From Candidatus Zhuqueibacterota bacterium (GTDB lineage Bacteria > Zhuqueibacterota > Zhuqueibacteria > Oceanimicrobiales > Oceanimicrobiaceae), in NCBI GenBank assembly GCA_029261995.1, contig JAJDAF010000049.1:62001-126000 (forward strand): 64,000 nt of DNA. Direction: 5' to 3'. Positions 18,172-27,257 of the stretch are shown here, one piece after another; within the stretch, counting starts at the first letter, position 1; every line of letters begins with the position of its first letter. The position numbers and the translations under genes are program-made. Below the pieces are notes generated by a model that saw only the letters and a program-made list of their open reading frames with translations, ran no database searches and was not told where the DNA came from.

Positions 18172-19326
18172 TCAAATCACCATACACCGTTTGCACGGCT
18201 CAACACGACAGCGTTTGGCATTCAGATGACTCTTCCGCAGATCGTGATACGCCGACGAATTCCAAATCTCCGAAATCGTGCTCTTGCCGATTTGTCCGAC
18301 CGCAAGCGCGGACTTGTAGTCGGAGTCACATGGGTTCACCAGGCCATCGTGCCAAACAAACATGCGGCGCCACAAATCCGAGCAGGCAACAATGACGCCG
18401 TTAGGCTGGCTGACATAGATGTTCTCCCACGGATTGTACTTCACAAACGAAATCTGATCGACGTAGCCGCCCCACAGTTCCCGCATTTCGTCGATATTCT
18501 GTTTGTCGTTCACCATCACGCCGGAGACGCGCGTGATCAGCTTGCTGTCCGGATACTGCGTTTCCTTAATGTGATTGAAGCGTTCCAGATTCTTCAGAGT
18601 TTTGCTCAAGCTGCCGTTGACTCGAAGCTGAGCATAGGTTTCCTCATCCGCAGCATCAGCGGAAATCACCAGAGTATTGACTCCTCCGCTGAGAATGGCG
18701 TGGATGTGTGGTTCGGTCAGAACAGACGCGTTTGTATTCAGTTTCAAGCCCAAAAACTTGCCGACTGAATACTCCAGCATGCGGTCAATCTCTTTGCACA
18801 GAAGTGGCTCGCCCCGTGACGCGAGCGAAAGAAAATGTATCTTGCCCTCGATCTCATCAACGATTTGTTTGTACACATCGAAGCTCATGGAGCCCATGAA
18901 ACCGTTGGACTTTCCCGTGAAGCTCAAGTCGGTCTGGTAACAGAACACGCAGCGGAAATTGCAGACCGAAGTTGGCTCGATCTGCAAGTACGGTGGGTAC
19001 TCATCTATTCGGTATTTGCGCGGAAAGACATCGTAGCGGAAGCGATGGTACAGGTAAGTGACGAGTTGCTCATCATCCAGCTTCGACATCTCGTCGGCAA
19101 TAAACGGGGTCAACTGGAACTCCGACGTTTCCGCTCGCGCCTGCTTCTGTAAATTCTCGCACGCCGAGGCAATCACCTCGCGTTCTCCGTTCAGGCTGAG
19201 ATTGCTCAAGGCAGTTTCCATGATCCTCACAGCCCGCTCCGCCTGTGGCTCGATCTCACCATTGCGTGAATGAAAGAGGTTGAAGCTATGGTGCTTCTCG
19301 TACAGTTCCGGTTTCGTAACTTCCAT
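18172..19326 (-). CDS. radical SAM/SPASM domain protein
   Basis: A 384-residue radical SAM enzyme. The cluster motif CxxxCxxC is Cys122, Cys126, Cys129 (SVCNFRCVFCYQTD). The C-terminal SPASM-like region carries several cysteines (CSDLWRRMF, NPCDSDY, CRVEPCKRCMVI) for auxiliary iron-sulfur clusters. The N-terminal 110 residues form an extra helical domain. SPASM enzymes oxidise or dehydrogenate peptides and sugars (for example alcohol dehydrogenation in aminoglycoside pathways). No precursor peptide gene was found nearby, so a sugar or amino acid substrate is more likely. Confidence 0.87.
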   Translation of the reverse strand: MEVTKPELYEKHHSFNLFHSRNGEIEPQAERAVRIMETALSNLSLNGEREVIASACENLQKQARAETSEFQLTPFIADEMSKLDDEQLVTYLYHRFRYDVFPRKYRIDEYPPYLQIEPTSVCNFRCVFCYQTDLSFTGKSNGFMGSMSFDVYKQIVDEIEGKIHFLSLASRGEPLLCKEIDRMLEYSVGKFLGLKLNTNASVLTEPHIHAILSGGVNTLVISADAADEETYAQLRVNGSLSKTLKNLERFNHIKETQYPDSKLITRVSGVMVNDKQNIDEMRELWGGYVDQISFVKYNPWENIYVSQPNGVIVACSDLWRRMFVWHDGLVNPCDSDYKSALAVGQIGKSTISEIWNSSAYHDLRKSHLNAKRCRVEPCKRCMVI

Positions 19327-19347
19327 AGTTGTCGCTGCCCGTTCTGA

Positions 19348-20331
19348 TTAAAGCTGGTTATCGTATTCTTCCTGTGGCACAACGCTCTGCAAACTGTCCC
19401 CGCAGACAAATCGCACGACTCCCTCCGTTGCTCGCAACTCCATCTCGGCCCGGCAATCACTGGTCATCGAGCCCATGTGACAACTGAGCAGACAGTTGTC
19501 CAACTCGGCCAGGTTGCCGGTATATGGCTCTGTCTCAAACACGTCCACTGCGGCTGCGGCGATCTGGCCGGTTTTCAAAGCGGTGTACAGATAGGCTTCG
19601 TTAACGATTCCACCTCGCGAGGTGTTGATGATGCGCGTGCTCCGCTCCATCATGGAGAACTCTTGTGCTGAGATGAGGTCGCGCGTAAGGCGAGTTAACG
19701 GAACGTGCAGGGAAATCATATTTGAATCCCGGTAGAGCGTGTGCTTCTCGACGTACATGGCGTTGAATTGCCGGTACAACTCGAAGTTTGGGTCGATATC
19801 ATTGACCAGAATCTGTTTAGGCGAAAAGCCCTGCAAATGCCGCAGCACTCGACTACCAATTCGTCCAACTCCGACAATGCCGACCACCTGGTTGGCCAGG
19901 CGCTCTCCAGTCGAGCGCTGCCAGACTCCGCGACGCATCTTGCGATCGCACGCAGGCAGGTGGCGCAACAGATTCAGCATGTGGCCGATGGTCAGCTCAG
20001 CCACGGCAGCCGAAGGTGACTCAGGTGTATAAAGTACCTCGATCCCCAACTCCCTCGCTGCGAGCAGATCGACATTGTCGAGCCCTATCCCGACTCTTGA
20101 AATCAGCTTGAGTTTGCGCGAACTTGTCATGACATGCCGGGTTATCGGCTCCGTGCCGGCGATTAGCGCCTCAACATCGACAATCATTTCCGCAAGTTCA
20201 GGCTCGTTGAGTTTGCGGCCTAACGGATTGATGACATATCCCACGCCGGGTGTCGCCTCCAGCAACTCGAACGGACGCCTGCTGATGTCTCCAAAGGGCA
20301 CTGTCGTAATCAGAACTTTCCGTTCACTCAT
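19348..20331 (-). CDS. D-isomer-specific 2-hydroxyacid dehydrogenase (phosphoglycerate dehydrogenase-like)
   Basis: A 327-residue NAD-dependent dehydrogenase of the SerA/2-hydroxyacid family. The Rossmann motif is VGIVGVGRIGSRVLRHL, with substrate-site ISRVGIGLDNVD, the arginine in INTSRGGIVNEAYL, and the terminal SCHMGSMT where the family usually has the catalytic His in AHxGG. The ATG at 20331 (MSERKVLITT) overlaps the preceding methyltransferase gene by 8 bases. It may oxidise a hydroxy acid to the 2-keto acid used by the neighbouring aminotransferase; this pairing is inferred. Confidence 0.87.
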   Translation of the reverse strand: MSERKVLITTVPFGDISRRPFELLEATPGVGYVINPLGRKLNEPELAEMIVDVEALIAGTEPITRHVMTSSRKLKLISRVGIGLDNVDLLAARELGIEVLYTPESPSAAVAELTIGHMLNLLRHLPACDRKMRRGVWQRSTGERLANQVVGIVGVGRIGSRVLRHLQGFSPKQILVNDIDPNFELYRQFNAMYVEKHTLYRDSNMISLHVPLTRLTRDLISAQEFSMMERSTRIINTSRGGIVNEAYLYTALKTGQIAAAAVDVFETEPYTGNLAELDNCLLSCHMGSMTSDCRAEMELRATEGVVRFVCGDSLQSVVPQEEYDNQL

Positions 20332-21358
20332 CAAATGTTCTCCGTGAATCACCATTGTTGCTGCTCCGAAACAGCGCCCTCAGGGTTGTTCCACCGCTGT
20401 TGACCTGATAGTAGTTTTCCTGGAAGACATCGTACGGGTCCGCCAGCATTTGCTTGACGCGGTTGCGGGCACTGCGTGAAAACAGCGGTATCAGCTTGCT
20501 CATAAGGCTACGGTACTGGCCTCCGGTACTCCCACAGTCTGACTCATTCGAATTCACCCAGTCACGCAGAGAAATGTCCATCGGTTTGAGATAGAGCAGC
20601 TCAAAGCCGTGGTGCGTCAGGAGATTGCGCATTGCCTCCTGCGTAAAAAAAGTCGTGTGCGGCGACGAGTGCTGGCCCTGGCGCTCCTCGATGCGAAAAT
20701 CATCAAGCGGCACATCGACCAGACAGACGCCGTTGGCAGTAAGCGCTCGCCGCAGGTCAGGAAGAAATCCATCAAGCATTGCGAGCGTCAGGTGCTCCAT
20801 GCAATGTGACATCAACACGATGTCAAACTGCCCGACGTATTCTTTGACGCTCTCGCAGCCTCGCCCAATCACAGTCACGGCACTCCTCTCAAGATTTCCG
20901 ATGCTGACGCAATCCGCCTCGACAGCAAAATGCTGCAGTTTCTTGTTCGAAAACACGCGTGAGAATGAGTAGAAAGAATTGCCGGTCTCGCCGCAACCGA
21001 CATCCAGAAACCGCAAGATTTCCTGGTTGTGAAAATCATGCATCATGGCCACCGTCGTAGCTTGACTCAGACTTCTCGGGTCCACTCTAAAACTGTCGAG
21101 CAGTCCCTGACCAGAGCCGTTCGCGAACATTGCCGACGCTGAGTCAGCCCGATAGAAGGATTCATAAAAGGCAGTGAGTTTGTCCGCCGGGACATCAGGC
21201 GCTATGAAACCGAGGCCACAGGACTGGCAATACACAATGTGGTGCGCCTGCCAGTCGATCACCTGATTGGACCGATAATACCGGTCAATGTAGTCTGTTG
21301 TGGCGAACGCAAACTCGCCACAACTGGCACAATGGCCGTTGTTCAGCTGTTTGGTCAT
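20324..21358 (-). CDS. class I SAM-dependent methyltransferase with N-terminal zinc-binding motif
   Basis: A 344-residue protein. Two CxxC pairs at the N-terminus (Cys10/13 and Cys44/47) form a zinc ribbon like that in sugar C-methyltransferases. A SAM-binding domain follows with LDVGCGETGNSF and LMSHCMEHL. The ATG at 21358 overlaps the flippase stop as ATGA; the longer frame lies inside the flippase gene and is rejected. A role in C- or O-methylation of a sugar in the locus is likely. Confidence 0.85.
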   Translation of the reverse strand: MTKQLNNGHCASCGEFAFATTDYIDRYYRSNQVIDWQAHHIVYCQSCGLGFIAPDVPADKLTAFYESFYRADSASAMFANGSGQGLLDSFRVDPRSLSQATTVAMMHDFHNQEILRFLDVGCGETGNSFYSFSRVFSNKKLQHFAVEADCVSIGNLERSAVTVIGRGCESVKEYVGQFDIVLMSHCMEHLTLAMLDGFLPDLRRALTANGVCLVDVPLDDFRIEERQGQHSSPHTTFFTQEAMRNLLTHHGFELLYLKPMDISLRDWVNSNESDCGSTGGQYRSLMSKLIPLFSRSARNRVKQMLADPYDVFQENYYQVNSGGTTLRALFRSSNNGDSRRTFDE

Positions 21359-22992
21359 GAAACTCGAAAGCCGGGAATGCGGGGTTTGAGCGATTCGTAG
21401 AGCTGTCTCAGTTCCTGCCGGCTGAGAAACAGCAACTGGGGAAAGACGCATACGGACACCAGAGACACAGCAACATAGAGAGAGCCGCTGAAGAGGAATG
21501 ACAACAGCGTGCTGGTGAGAAGCGCGTCCGCGACCCTGGCTGCGCCCGTCGAGATCAAGCCAAAGGCGACCAGCGCAAGAATCTGATGCCCCAGAAAGCT
21601 TGTGAACTTCAACTGTAGGTGTTTGCATGCGTACCAGAGCTGCAGGTTGATGAGCACGATTGCCGCCAATACGGTCTTGAAGGCCAGCCCGGTCGCACCT
21701 GCGGCAAGACCGGAGTATTCTTTCGGAGCCAGAACGAAAAGCGTGACGATAGAACCGAGCACCATGGTGAAAACACCGATGTTGCGATAAACCTGTGTCT
21801 TACCTGTGGCGTAGAAAAAAGATCCGTTGAGCTGCCCATAGGTCTGAAAAATGGGATACAGCGCCATGATGCCCACAGCCAGGCTGGCCTCTTGAAATTT
21901 CGCGCCGCCGAGCAGCGTGCTCACTTTGTCGGCCTGCACCGACACAAACACCGCAATGATCGTCGTGATAGCGAACAGCAGAGGAATGTGACGTGCGAAC
22001 AGTTTTCGCATGCGGGCGGTATCCGTCGTAGCGGCAACGGCGAATTCGCGAAGAATCAGCGGCGTCATGGCACTCGCAAACAAAAAACAGACAGCACCGA
22101 TGCTCACCGACAGCCCGAAGTAGCCCTGCTCGACCGAACCCGAGAAGGTCTGCAGGATCCAGCGGTCAAAGATGCCGGTGACGAGGCTAACCAAAGAATA
22201 AACAAACAACGGCGCTGAATAAGTGTAGAATTCCTTCGAATAGCTACGGATTTCAGGCCGGTTCAATTTGCGGCGGGGCCAGACAGGCACACCATGTTGG
22301 CGCAAGATCCGGGCCCAGGCCAGACAGAGGAAAAGCGTGATAACGTACTGATAGGCGAAAAACATGGTCAGGGAAAACCGGTCGAGCCAGAATAGCAGCA
22401 GAAGCAGCCCGGTACCCAGAATTTTTTGGCTGACACGAATGATCTCCCCCTTTGCTGTCAAGGCATAGGCATCGACAAGCTTGGAGATGTTCTCTGACAT
22501 CCAAATCAGGCCGCCCCACACTACAGCGAGCCAGACATACTTGAGTTGCTGCGACGGCCACAGGTAATTCTCAACTCCCAAAACTGAGGCCCCGGCTACG
22601 AGAAGCACCATCCCGACACAAGCAAAGCCGAAGAAGCCCCAGTAGAATCGGATCAAGGCGTGCTCGTGCTGGCGTTGGGAAATCTTGGCGAAGAAGCCCA
22701 GCGAGGTTCCCGTGTTCAAGAATCCCACGACCTTCGAAAAGAAATCGCTCAGGAAACTGAACTCACCGTAGGCCCGCGGCCCGAGTCCGCGCGGGATGAG
22801 TCCGGCTGTGGCAATGCTGATGGCAAACACGATCAGATTTGTTCCGAGTTTGTAGGCGTAACGTTTTTTTAGAGAATCTTCTTCAGGCGGCGGCTTTGAA
22901 GTTGCCGGCCGTTCGTCGGAGGGATTGGAGTTCGCTCTTCCAGAGTGAAAGCCAGTCTTCTCTTGTGTAGGCGTATCGATTGCAGAACTCAT
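21355..22992 (-). CDS. polysaccharide flippase, Wzx/MATE-like (oligosaccharide repeat-unit exporter)
   Basis: A polytopic membrane protein of about 545 residues with roughly 12-14 hydrophobic segments, beginning YKLGTNLIVFAISIATAGLIP and RGLGPRAYGEFSFLS, a typical opening of Wzx-type flippases. It would move undecaprenyl-linked repeat units across the inner membrane. The start is uncertain: the ATG at 22992 overlaps the upstream transferase by 110 bases and adds a charged 40-residue N-terminal extension, and no good start codon lies nearer the first membrane helix. No Wzy polymerase was recognised. Confidence 0.85.
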   Translation of the reverse strand: MSSAIDTPTQEKTGFHSGRANSNPSDERPATSKPPPEEDSLKKRYAYKLGTNLIVFAISIATAGLIPRGLGPRAYGEFSFLSDFFSKVVGFLNTGTSLGFFAKISQRQHEHALIRFYWGFFGFACVGMVLLVAGASVLGVENYLWPSQQLKYVWLAVVWGGLIWMSENISKLVDAYALTAKGEIIRVSQKILGTGLLLLLFWLDRFSLTMFFAYQYVITLFLCLAWARILRQHGVPVWPRRKLNRPEIRSYSKEFYTYSAPLFVYSLVSLVTGIFDRWILQTFSGSVEQGYFGLSVSIGAVCFLFASAMTPLILREFAVAATTDTARMRKLFARHIPLLFAITTIIAVFVSVQADKVSTLLGGAKFQEASLAVGIMALYPIFQTYGQLNGSFFYATGKTQVYRNIGVFTMVLGSIVTLFVLAPKEYSGLAAGATGLAFKTVLAAIVLINLQLWYACKHLQLKFTSFLGHQILALVAFGLISTGAARVADALLTSTLLSFLFSGSLYVAVSLVSVCVFPQLLFLSRQELRQLYESLKPRIPGFRVS

Positions 22993-24697
22993 CCTTGGCT
23001 TCCTGGACGTCGGCTTGGCGCCACCAATCCCATGGATTCTTGCGGATTTCACTGACGTGTGCCGCTGCCGCTTCGATTTCATCAAAATAGATCCCTGCTT
23101 CGTGCAACTGGTTCAGGCACCCATCAGCTTCCGGCGTCATTTCCCAAAACTCCGACTGCAAAATCAGGACTGTCGGTACATCGGCAGCAAGAGATTCGAG
23201 CAACGTGGTCTGATTGTTCGTTTCAACAACCAAGTCGGCGGTAGCCAGGCAGTCATGCCAGGACTCGCCGGAGGCTGCCAGGTTGACTTCCGGGACGCGC
23301 TCGGTGAGCCGCTCGACCTCATCCCAGCCGTAGTCTATCATGTAAGGTCGACAAACCAGATCCCGGCGAATCGCTGTTGGTAACGCCTGCAAGAACGCTG
23401 CCTGAAACTCGATAGACTGAAGCCAAACCGCGCCAAACGGCACACTGTACAGGTAGATTGAGTATCTCGGATAGGAACTCAAATTCATGTAAAGTTTTGC
23501 GGCTTGCCGTCGTCCGGCTCCCCTGCCGTTGCCATGGGCCAAGCTGATCAGTTTTGTGGCCGGTTGCGTCTTAACTGTACACCGAGCGGTTGAGGGTTGC
23601 CAACCCCAACTATAATAGGTATTTGCTATCTGCAACTCATGGTCAAGCGGTCTGTTAAACAACCCCGAACCCCGATGTCCACCATGCTGCTCGATAGCGA
23701 GCTTGGAACCATTTTCCACACACTGCGCAGCCCAAAGCTTGAACAAGTCGTTCGACAGATGACTCACGGCAGTCAATATCACGCGGGGTTGTGTCGGAAA
23801 ATAACGCGCTGCATCAGCGTTGGAATTCTTGTACGATTCGAGATAAACTTTAGGGAGATTCTCACCCAGACTAAGGGCCAATAGATGCGTGAATTCATCC
23901 TCACTCGTGAGGATGTCGAGACTTTCGCGTTGGTTTGCGTTCAACGAAATCGGGGGCTGGGCCGGCACCCTCGGTTCCACGTCAAGGGATGGGTACTGAC
24001 CCAAGCCCAGTTGCAGTTTCGCAAGCTGTGACACACCAAAGTAGGAATTCACAAAGGCGATATCTCGCAACCCATCCGGCATAAATCTTCCGCCGGTTGC
24101 AAGAACATTGATCAAATCTTGTTTCAGGTTTCGGTTGCCGAGGCGCGCGCAAGATGGCCGCTGCGCATGGAGACCGCTCAAGTCCGTTTCCCTTTCCACG
24201 TACGGGAACTCTCCGATGCGATGAATGATCCTGCCAGACAGAAACAAATTGTATATGTCGCTGGCAAAAAGAGTCTGAAACTCAGAAAAATTCTCCGGTG
24301 CGAAAGCGTGGCGAGTATTCTGAGGCAGTGTCCATGTAGAATCAACTTCGAACTCGGCCAGCGCCTTGCAAAGCGACTCGTACCGGTCAAACAGAATATC
24401 AACGAAACAACGCAGCCACCAACCGACCACGATGCGCCAGTACTGAAGCGAGTGGTCGGCGCCGTGCACCTCGTTCAGCCGGACCGCCAGCAGCCGTAGA
24501 TAGTGTTCGTAAACGCGGTCGAGGTAAACATAATCGCGGGCGAGTTTCTCACGGTCCAGCCAGTGGTAGGGAACGGTACGACTCTCGAACCGCGACCAGA
24601 AATGCCGCCGGCTGTAAAGCTTGCACCATTCGCCGAGAAAAAGTATCTCGCGCGATGTGTCCCAGAAATCCTCGATAGCTGTCGTGGCTAAAAACAC
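22883..24697 (-). CDS. LIC12162-family putative surface-glycan transferase
   Basis: A 604-residue protein whose opening FLATTAIEDFWDTSREILFLGEWC and later VETNNQTTLLESLAADVPTVLIL match what I recall of the LIC12162 transferase family (first noted in the Leptospira LPS locus). The C-terminal half looks like a GT-B nucleotide-binding domain. It starts at a GTG (24697) with GGGGG six bases upstream, and ends inside the flippase gene start region. The genomic position next to neuB and the flippase supports transfer of the acidic sugar; the biochemistry is unknown. Confidence 0.82.
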   Translation of the reverse strand: MFLATTAIEDFWDTSREILFLGEWCKLYSRRHFWSRFESRTVPYHWLDREKLARDYVYLDRVYEHYLRLLAVRLNEVHGADHSLQYWRIVVGWWLRCFVDILFDRYESLCKALAEFEVDSTWTLPQNTRHAFAPENFSEFQTLFASDIYNLFLSGRIIHRIGEFPYVERETDLSGLHAQRPSCARLGNRNLKQDLINVLATGGRFMPDGLRDIAFVNSYFGVSQLAKLQLGLGQYPSLDVEPRVPAQPPISLNANQRESLDILTSEDEFTHLLALSLGENLPKVYLESYKNSNADAARYFPTQPRVILTAVSHLSNDLFKLWAAQCVENGSKLAIEQHGGHRGSGLFNRPLDHELQIANTYYSWGWQPSTARCTVKTQPATKLISLAHGNGRGAGRRQAAKLYMNLSSYPRYSIYLYSVPFGAVWLQSIEFQAAFLQALPTAIRRDLVCRPYMIDYGWDEVERLTERVPEVNLAASGESWHDCLATADLVVETNNQTTLLESLAADVPTVLILQSEFWEMTPEADGCLNQLHEAGIYFDEIEAAAAHVSEIRKNPWDWWRQADVQEAKDEFCNRYAYTREDWLSLWKSELQSLRRTAGNFKAAA

Positions 24698-24706
24698 CGT
24701 CGCCCC

Positions 24707-25555
24707 CTAGCCCCGCAATTTCCGTCTGATTGGAATTTCAGCTTCGGTAATGCGCTTGTGGGGACTGCCCAGCGCCATCAGCGCCTCAGTGACGCGCTTG
24801 CGCAGCATGTCCATTCCCATTAGTTCGACGCTGGCGCTCTGGTCGGTACCCCACATTTCCTGGCTCAACGTAACGTGCCGCTCGATGACTTTGGCTCCCA
24901 AAGCGACGGCCAAAACCGTCGGCGTGAGGCCAAACTCATGCCCGCTGTAACCAACGGTGCACTTGTAACGCTCGATTAACGCCGGAATTACATTCAGGTT
25001 CAAGTCCTCGAGCTTGCTCGGATAGGAAGAGTTTGTGTGCATGATGGCAAAGGACTTGGCGTGCTTCTCAAGCAAGTTGACCGTGTGATCGACCTCTTCA
25101 ATGGTGCTCATTCCAGTCGACACAATCAGCGGTAGGCCGGTCTTGGCCGTCTCGACCAGCAGGTCGTCATTTGTCAGCATCGCCGAGGGCAATTTCAGAA
25201 AAGGCAGGTCATATTTCAGCGAAAAATGCAGGGAATCGAAGTCCCAAACAGAAACCGTCCAATCCAGAGGCTTGTGCTTGCAGTAGTTGTCTATGTAGGT
25301 GTACTCTTCGGCGCCGAACTCGATGTGATGTTTGTATTCGATGTAGGTCATTTTGCCCCAAGGGGTGTCGCGCTCCACACCCTTCTGATGCTCTGGCACC
25401 GCCAACTCAGGATTACGCTTTTGAAACTTGACGCACGACCAGTTGCACGCAAATGCTGCATCGACCAGACGCTTTGCGATCTGCAAGTCTCCATTGTGGT
25501 TGATGCCGACCTCGGCGATCAGATAAGGTTCACCAAGGTCTTCGAATCTTATCAT
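24707..25555 (-). CDS. neuB: N-acetylneuraminate synthase family protein (NeuB-like), lacking SAF domain
   Basis: A 282-residue TIM-barrel synthase. Family motifs are AEVGINHNGDLQIAKRLVDAA (residues 14-34), LKLPSAMLTNDDLL, STGMSTIEEVD and VGYSGHEFG. It would condense phosphoenolpyruvate with an aldose (usually an N-acyl-mannosamine derivative) to give a nonulosonic acid. The usual protein is about 340-350 residues with a C-terminal antifreeze-like SAF domain that completes the partner active site; here the gene ends at RRKLRG with no such domain. The truncated form may indicate a different acceptor aldose. Confidence 0.9.
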   Translation of the reverse strand: MIRFEDLGEPYLIAEVGINHNGDLQIAKRLVDAAFACNWSCVKFQKRNPELAVPEHQKGVERDTPWGKMTYIEYKHHIEFGAEEYTYIDNYCKHKPLDWTVSVWDFDSLHFSLKYDLPFLKLPSAMLTNDDLLVETAKTGLPLIVSTGMSTIEEVDHTVNLLEKHAKSFAIMHTNSSYPSKLEDLNLNVIPALIERYKCTVGYSGHEFGLTPTVLAVALGAKVIERHVTLSQEMWGTDQSASVELMGMDMLRKRVTEALMALGSPHKRITEAEIPIRRKLRG

Positions 25556-25690
25556 GCCGACGACTCCGTGTAATGTGAACGAACATTTGACTTTAAAAAT
25601 TTGATTCAGCCGCGAAAACTATGTTTCGGTTTGTTCTCGCTACGCTCAAAACGTGTAAAAACTGACATCAGCCCAATTGCGGCATTGAAT

Positions 25691-26389
25691 TCAGCCTCGC
25701 TGCAATATCGCAAATAGATGTCTTCCAAAGGATTCACCGTTGTATATAATCGATGCTCTATCATTGAAATCCATCGACCAAATCATCTGAAAGTTAGTGA
25801 ACAAGCTTTCAATGTCGTCAAGGTTCTGAATGTACCTACCATAAGTCATGACATCAGGTAAGTGGTAGGTAATCACCAAATAGCCGCCCGTCGCAACTAA
25901 CCGAGACAAATTTTCCTGGACGTCCATGATTTCTTCTTCTTTGAAATAGTAGAGGGTTTCAAAACAGGTTGCGAGATCAAAGCTACCGAGACGGTCGATA
26001 AATCGTTGATCAAGAATGGACCCTGAAAGGAAACTGATACCGCCATCAATCTTCTTTGCCTTCTCTATCGCAGTTTCAGATATATCGATTCCGTACGCAT
26101 TGATTCTATCTCCGAGCGACCTTGCGATTTGACTTGTGACTAACCCCAAACCACATCCGACATCAAGATATCGAAGGCAACGACTTGTATGGACTCCACG
26201 CAAAGGCAGATCGCACACTATTTTGATAATTGCTTCATATAATTTGTGGGACGAATTTTTGGCAGAGTTGCTTTGTCCGTGGGGGTCAGAAAATTTTCTA
26301 TACATACCCTCAAAATCCCGAACAAAATCAAAGCGCCCCCCTTTATTATTGGCGATGAATTCATGATGAGTCTTCACAATATTGTCCAA
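25691..26389 (-). CDS. class I SAM-dependent methyltransferase
   Basis: A 232-residue methyltransferase with motif I YLDVGCGLGLVTSQIA (about residues 73-88), the acidic IDIS pair and LATCFETLYYF. The coding sequence and the flanking 25556-25690 gap look visibly more AT-rich than neighbours, hinting at a separate origin. It overlaps the upstream SDR gene by 16 bases, so it is in the same transcript. Probably a sugar O- or N-methyltransferase. Confidence 0.82.
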   Translation of the reverse strand: MDNIVKTHHEFIANNKGGRFDFVRDFEGMYRKFSDPHGQSNSAKNSSHKLYEAIIKIVCDLPLRGVHTSRCLRYLDVGCGLGLVTSQIARSLGDRINAYGIDISETAIEKAKKIDGGISFLSGSILDQRFIDRLGSFDLATCFETLYYFKEEEIMDVQENLSRLVATGGYLVITYHLPDVMTYGRYIQNLDDIESLFTNFQMIWSMDFNDRASIIYNGESFGRHLFAILQRG

Positions 26390-27177
26390 CCTCCGTCAAC
26401 TACCAAATTTGCTCCAGTCATGTAACTTGAGGCGTCGCTGGCCAGAAACACCAGCGCGCCGTGGTAATCGTCGGGGCGCGCCATCCTGCCCAACGGCGTC
26501 TTCTTTGAGTACTTTTCGATGAAGAAAGCATCCTGGCCATTCTCGACACCGCCCGGGGTCAAGGTGTTGACACGAACTCCGGCATGGCCCCAGTAGGCCG
26601 CGAGGTAGCGCGTGAAAGAAATCACCGCGCCTTTGGTAGCGGAGTAAGCTGGCGGCTTGGTGAACGACTGCCTGCCGCTCCGGTCACGGTAGAGATTCTG
26701 GTCAGGCGCCACCACGCCGTAAGTGGAGGCGATGTTGATGATGCTGCCACCCTGTCGCTTCGCCATCTCAAATCCAAACACCTGGGAACACAGAAACAGA
26801 CCGGTCAAATTGACATCCACCGATTTCTGCCACAATTCCAGCGGATAATTCTCAAACTTCGATTGTTCCTGAGCTGCCTGCGGGTTCTCAAACATGTCGT
26901 TGATGGCCGCATTGTTGACCAGGATGTCGATGCGGTCGAACGTCATCAAGACTGTGTCGCGTGCGGCCACTACGGACTCTCGCCGTGTCACATCCAGAGA
27001 AAGTCCGAGCGCAGGCGCCGGCAGACTTGCAGCAAATTCCTCGCAGGTTGCCAACTCCAGATCGGCAACAACAACGCTGGCTCCTGCCGCGGACAGGGCT
27101 CGGCAGTGCTGGCGACCAAGAAGTCCAAGTGCGCCGGTGACGACGGCGGTTTTGTTTTTCAAGGAGAACTCATTCAT
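26374..27177 (-). CDS. short-chain dehydrogenase/reductase
   Basis: A 267-residue classical SDR. The coenzyme loop is TGALGLLGRQH, with VNNAA in beta4, a catalytic Ser in NIASTYGVV and YSATKGAV with Tyr and Lys. The C-terminal YMTGANLVVDGG is intact. It would oxidise or reduce a hydroxyl of a sugar or sugar acid in the locus. It starts at ATG 27177 after an 80-base gap that contains an inverted repeat. Confidence 0.88.
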   Translation of the reverse strand: MNEFSLKNKTAVVTGALGLLGRQHCRALSAAGASVVVADLELATCEEFAASLPAPALGLSLDVTRRESVVAARDTVLMTFDRIDILVNNAAINDMFENPQAAQEQSKFENYPLELWQKSVDVNLTGLFLCSQVFGFEMAKRQGGSIINIASTYGVVAPDQNLYRDRSGRQSFTKPPAYSATKGAVISFTRYLAAYWGHAGVRVNTLTPGGVENGQDAFFIEKYSKKTPLGRMARPDDYHGALVFLASDASSYMTGANLVVDGGWTIL

Positions 27178-27196
27178 AAGGATCTGTCAGTTAAAG

Positions 27197-27241
27197 GTAG
27201 AGCGTGGAGTCAAGTAGCTAGCGGTACTCTCCACTCTCTAC
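27197..27241. repeat. intergenic inverted repeat before the SDR gene
   Basis: Arms 27197-27209 (GTAGAGCGTGGAG) and 27229-27241 (CTCCACTCTCTAC) pair at 12 of 13 positions with a 19-base loop. It lies in the 80-base gap between the aminotransferase stop and the SDR start. No T-run follows in the transcribed direction, so a terminator is unlikely. Confidence 0.5.
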
Positions 27242-27257
27242 GCTTCATGCTTCTTGC

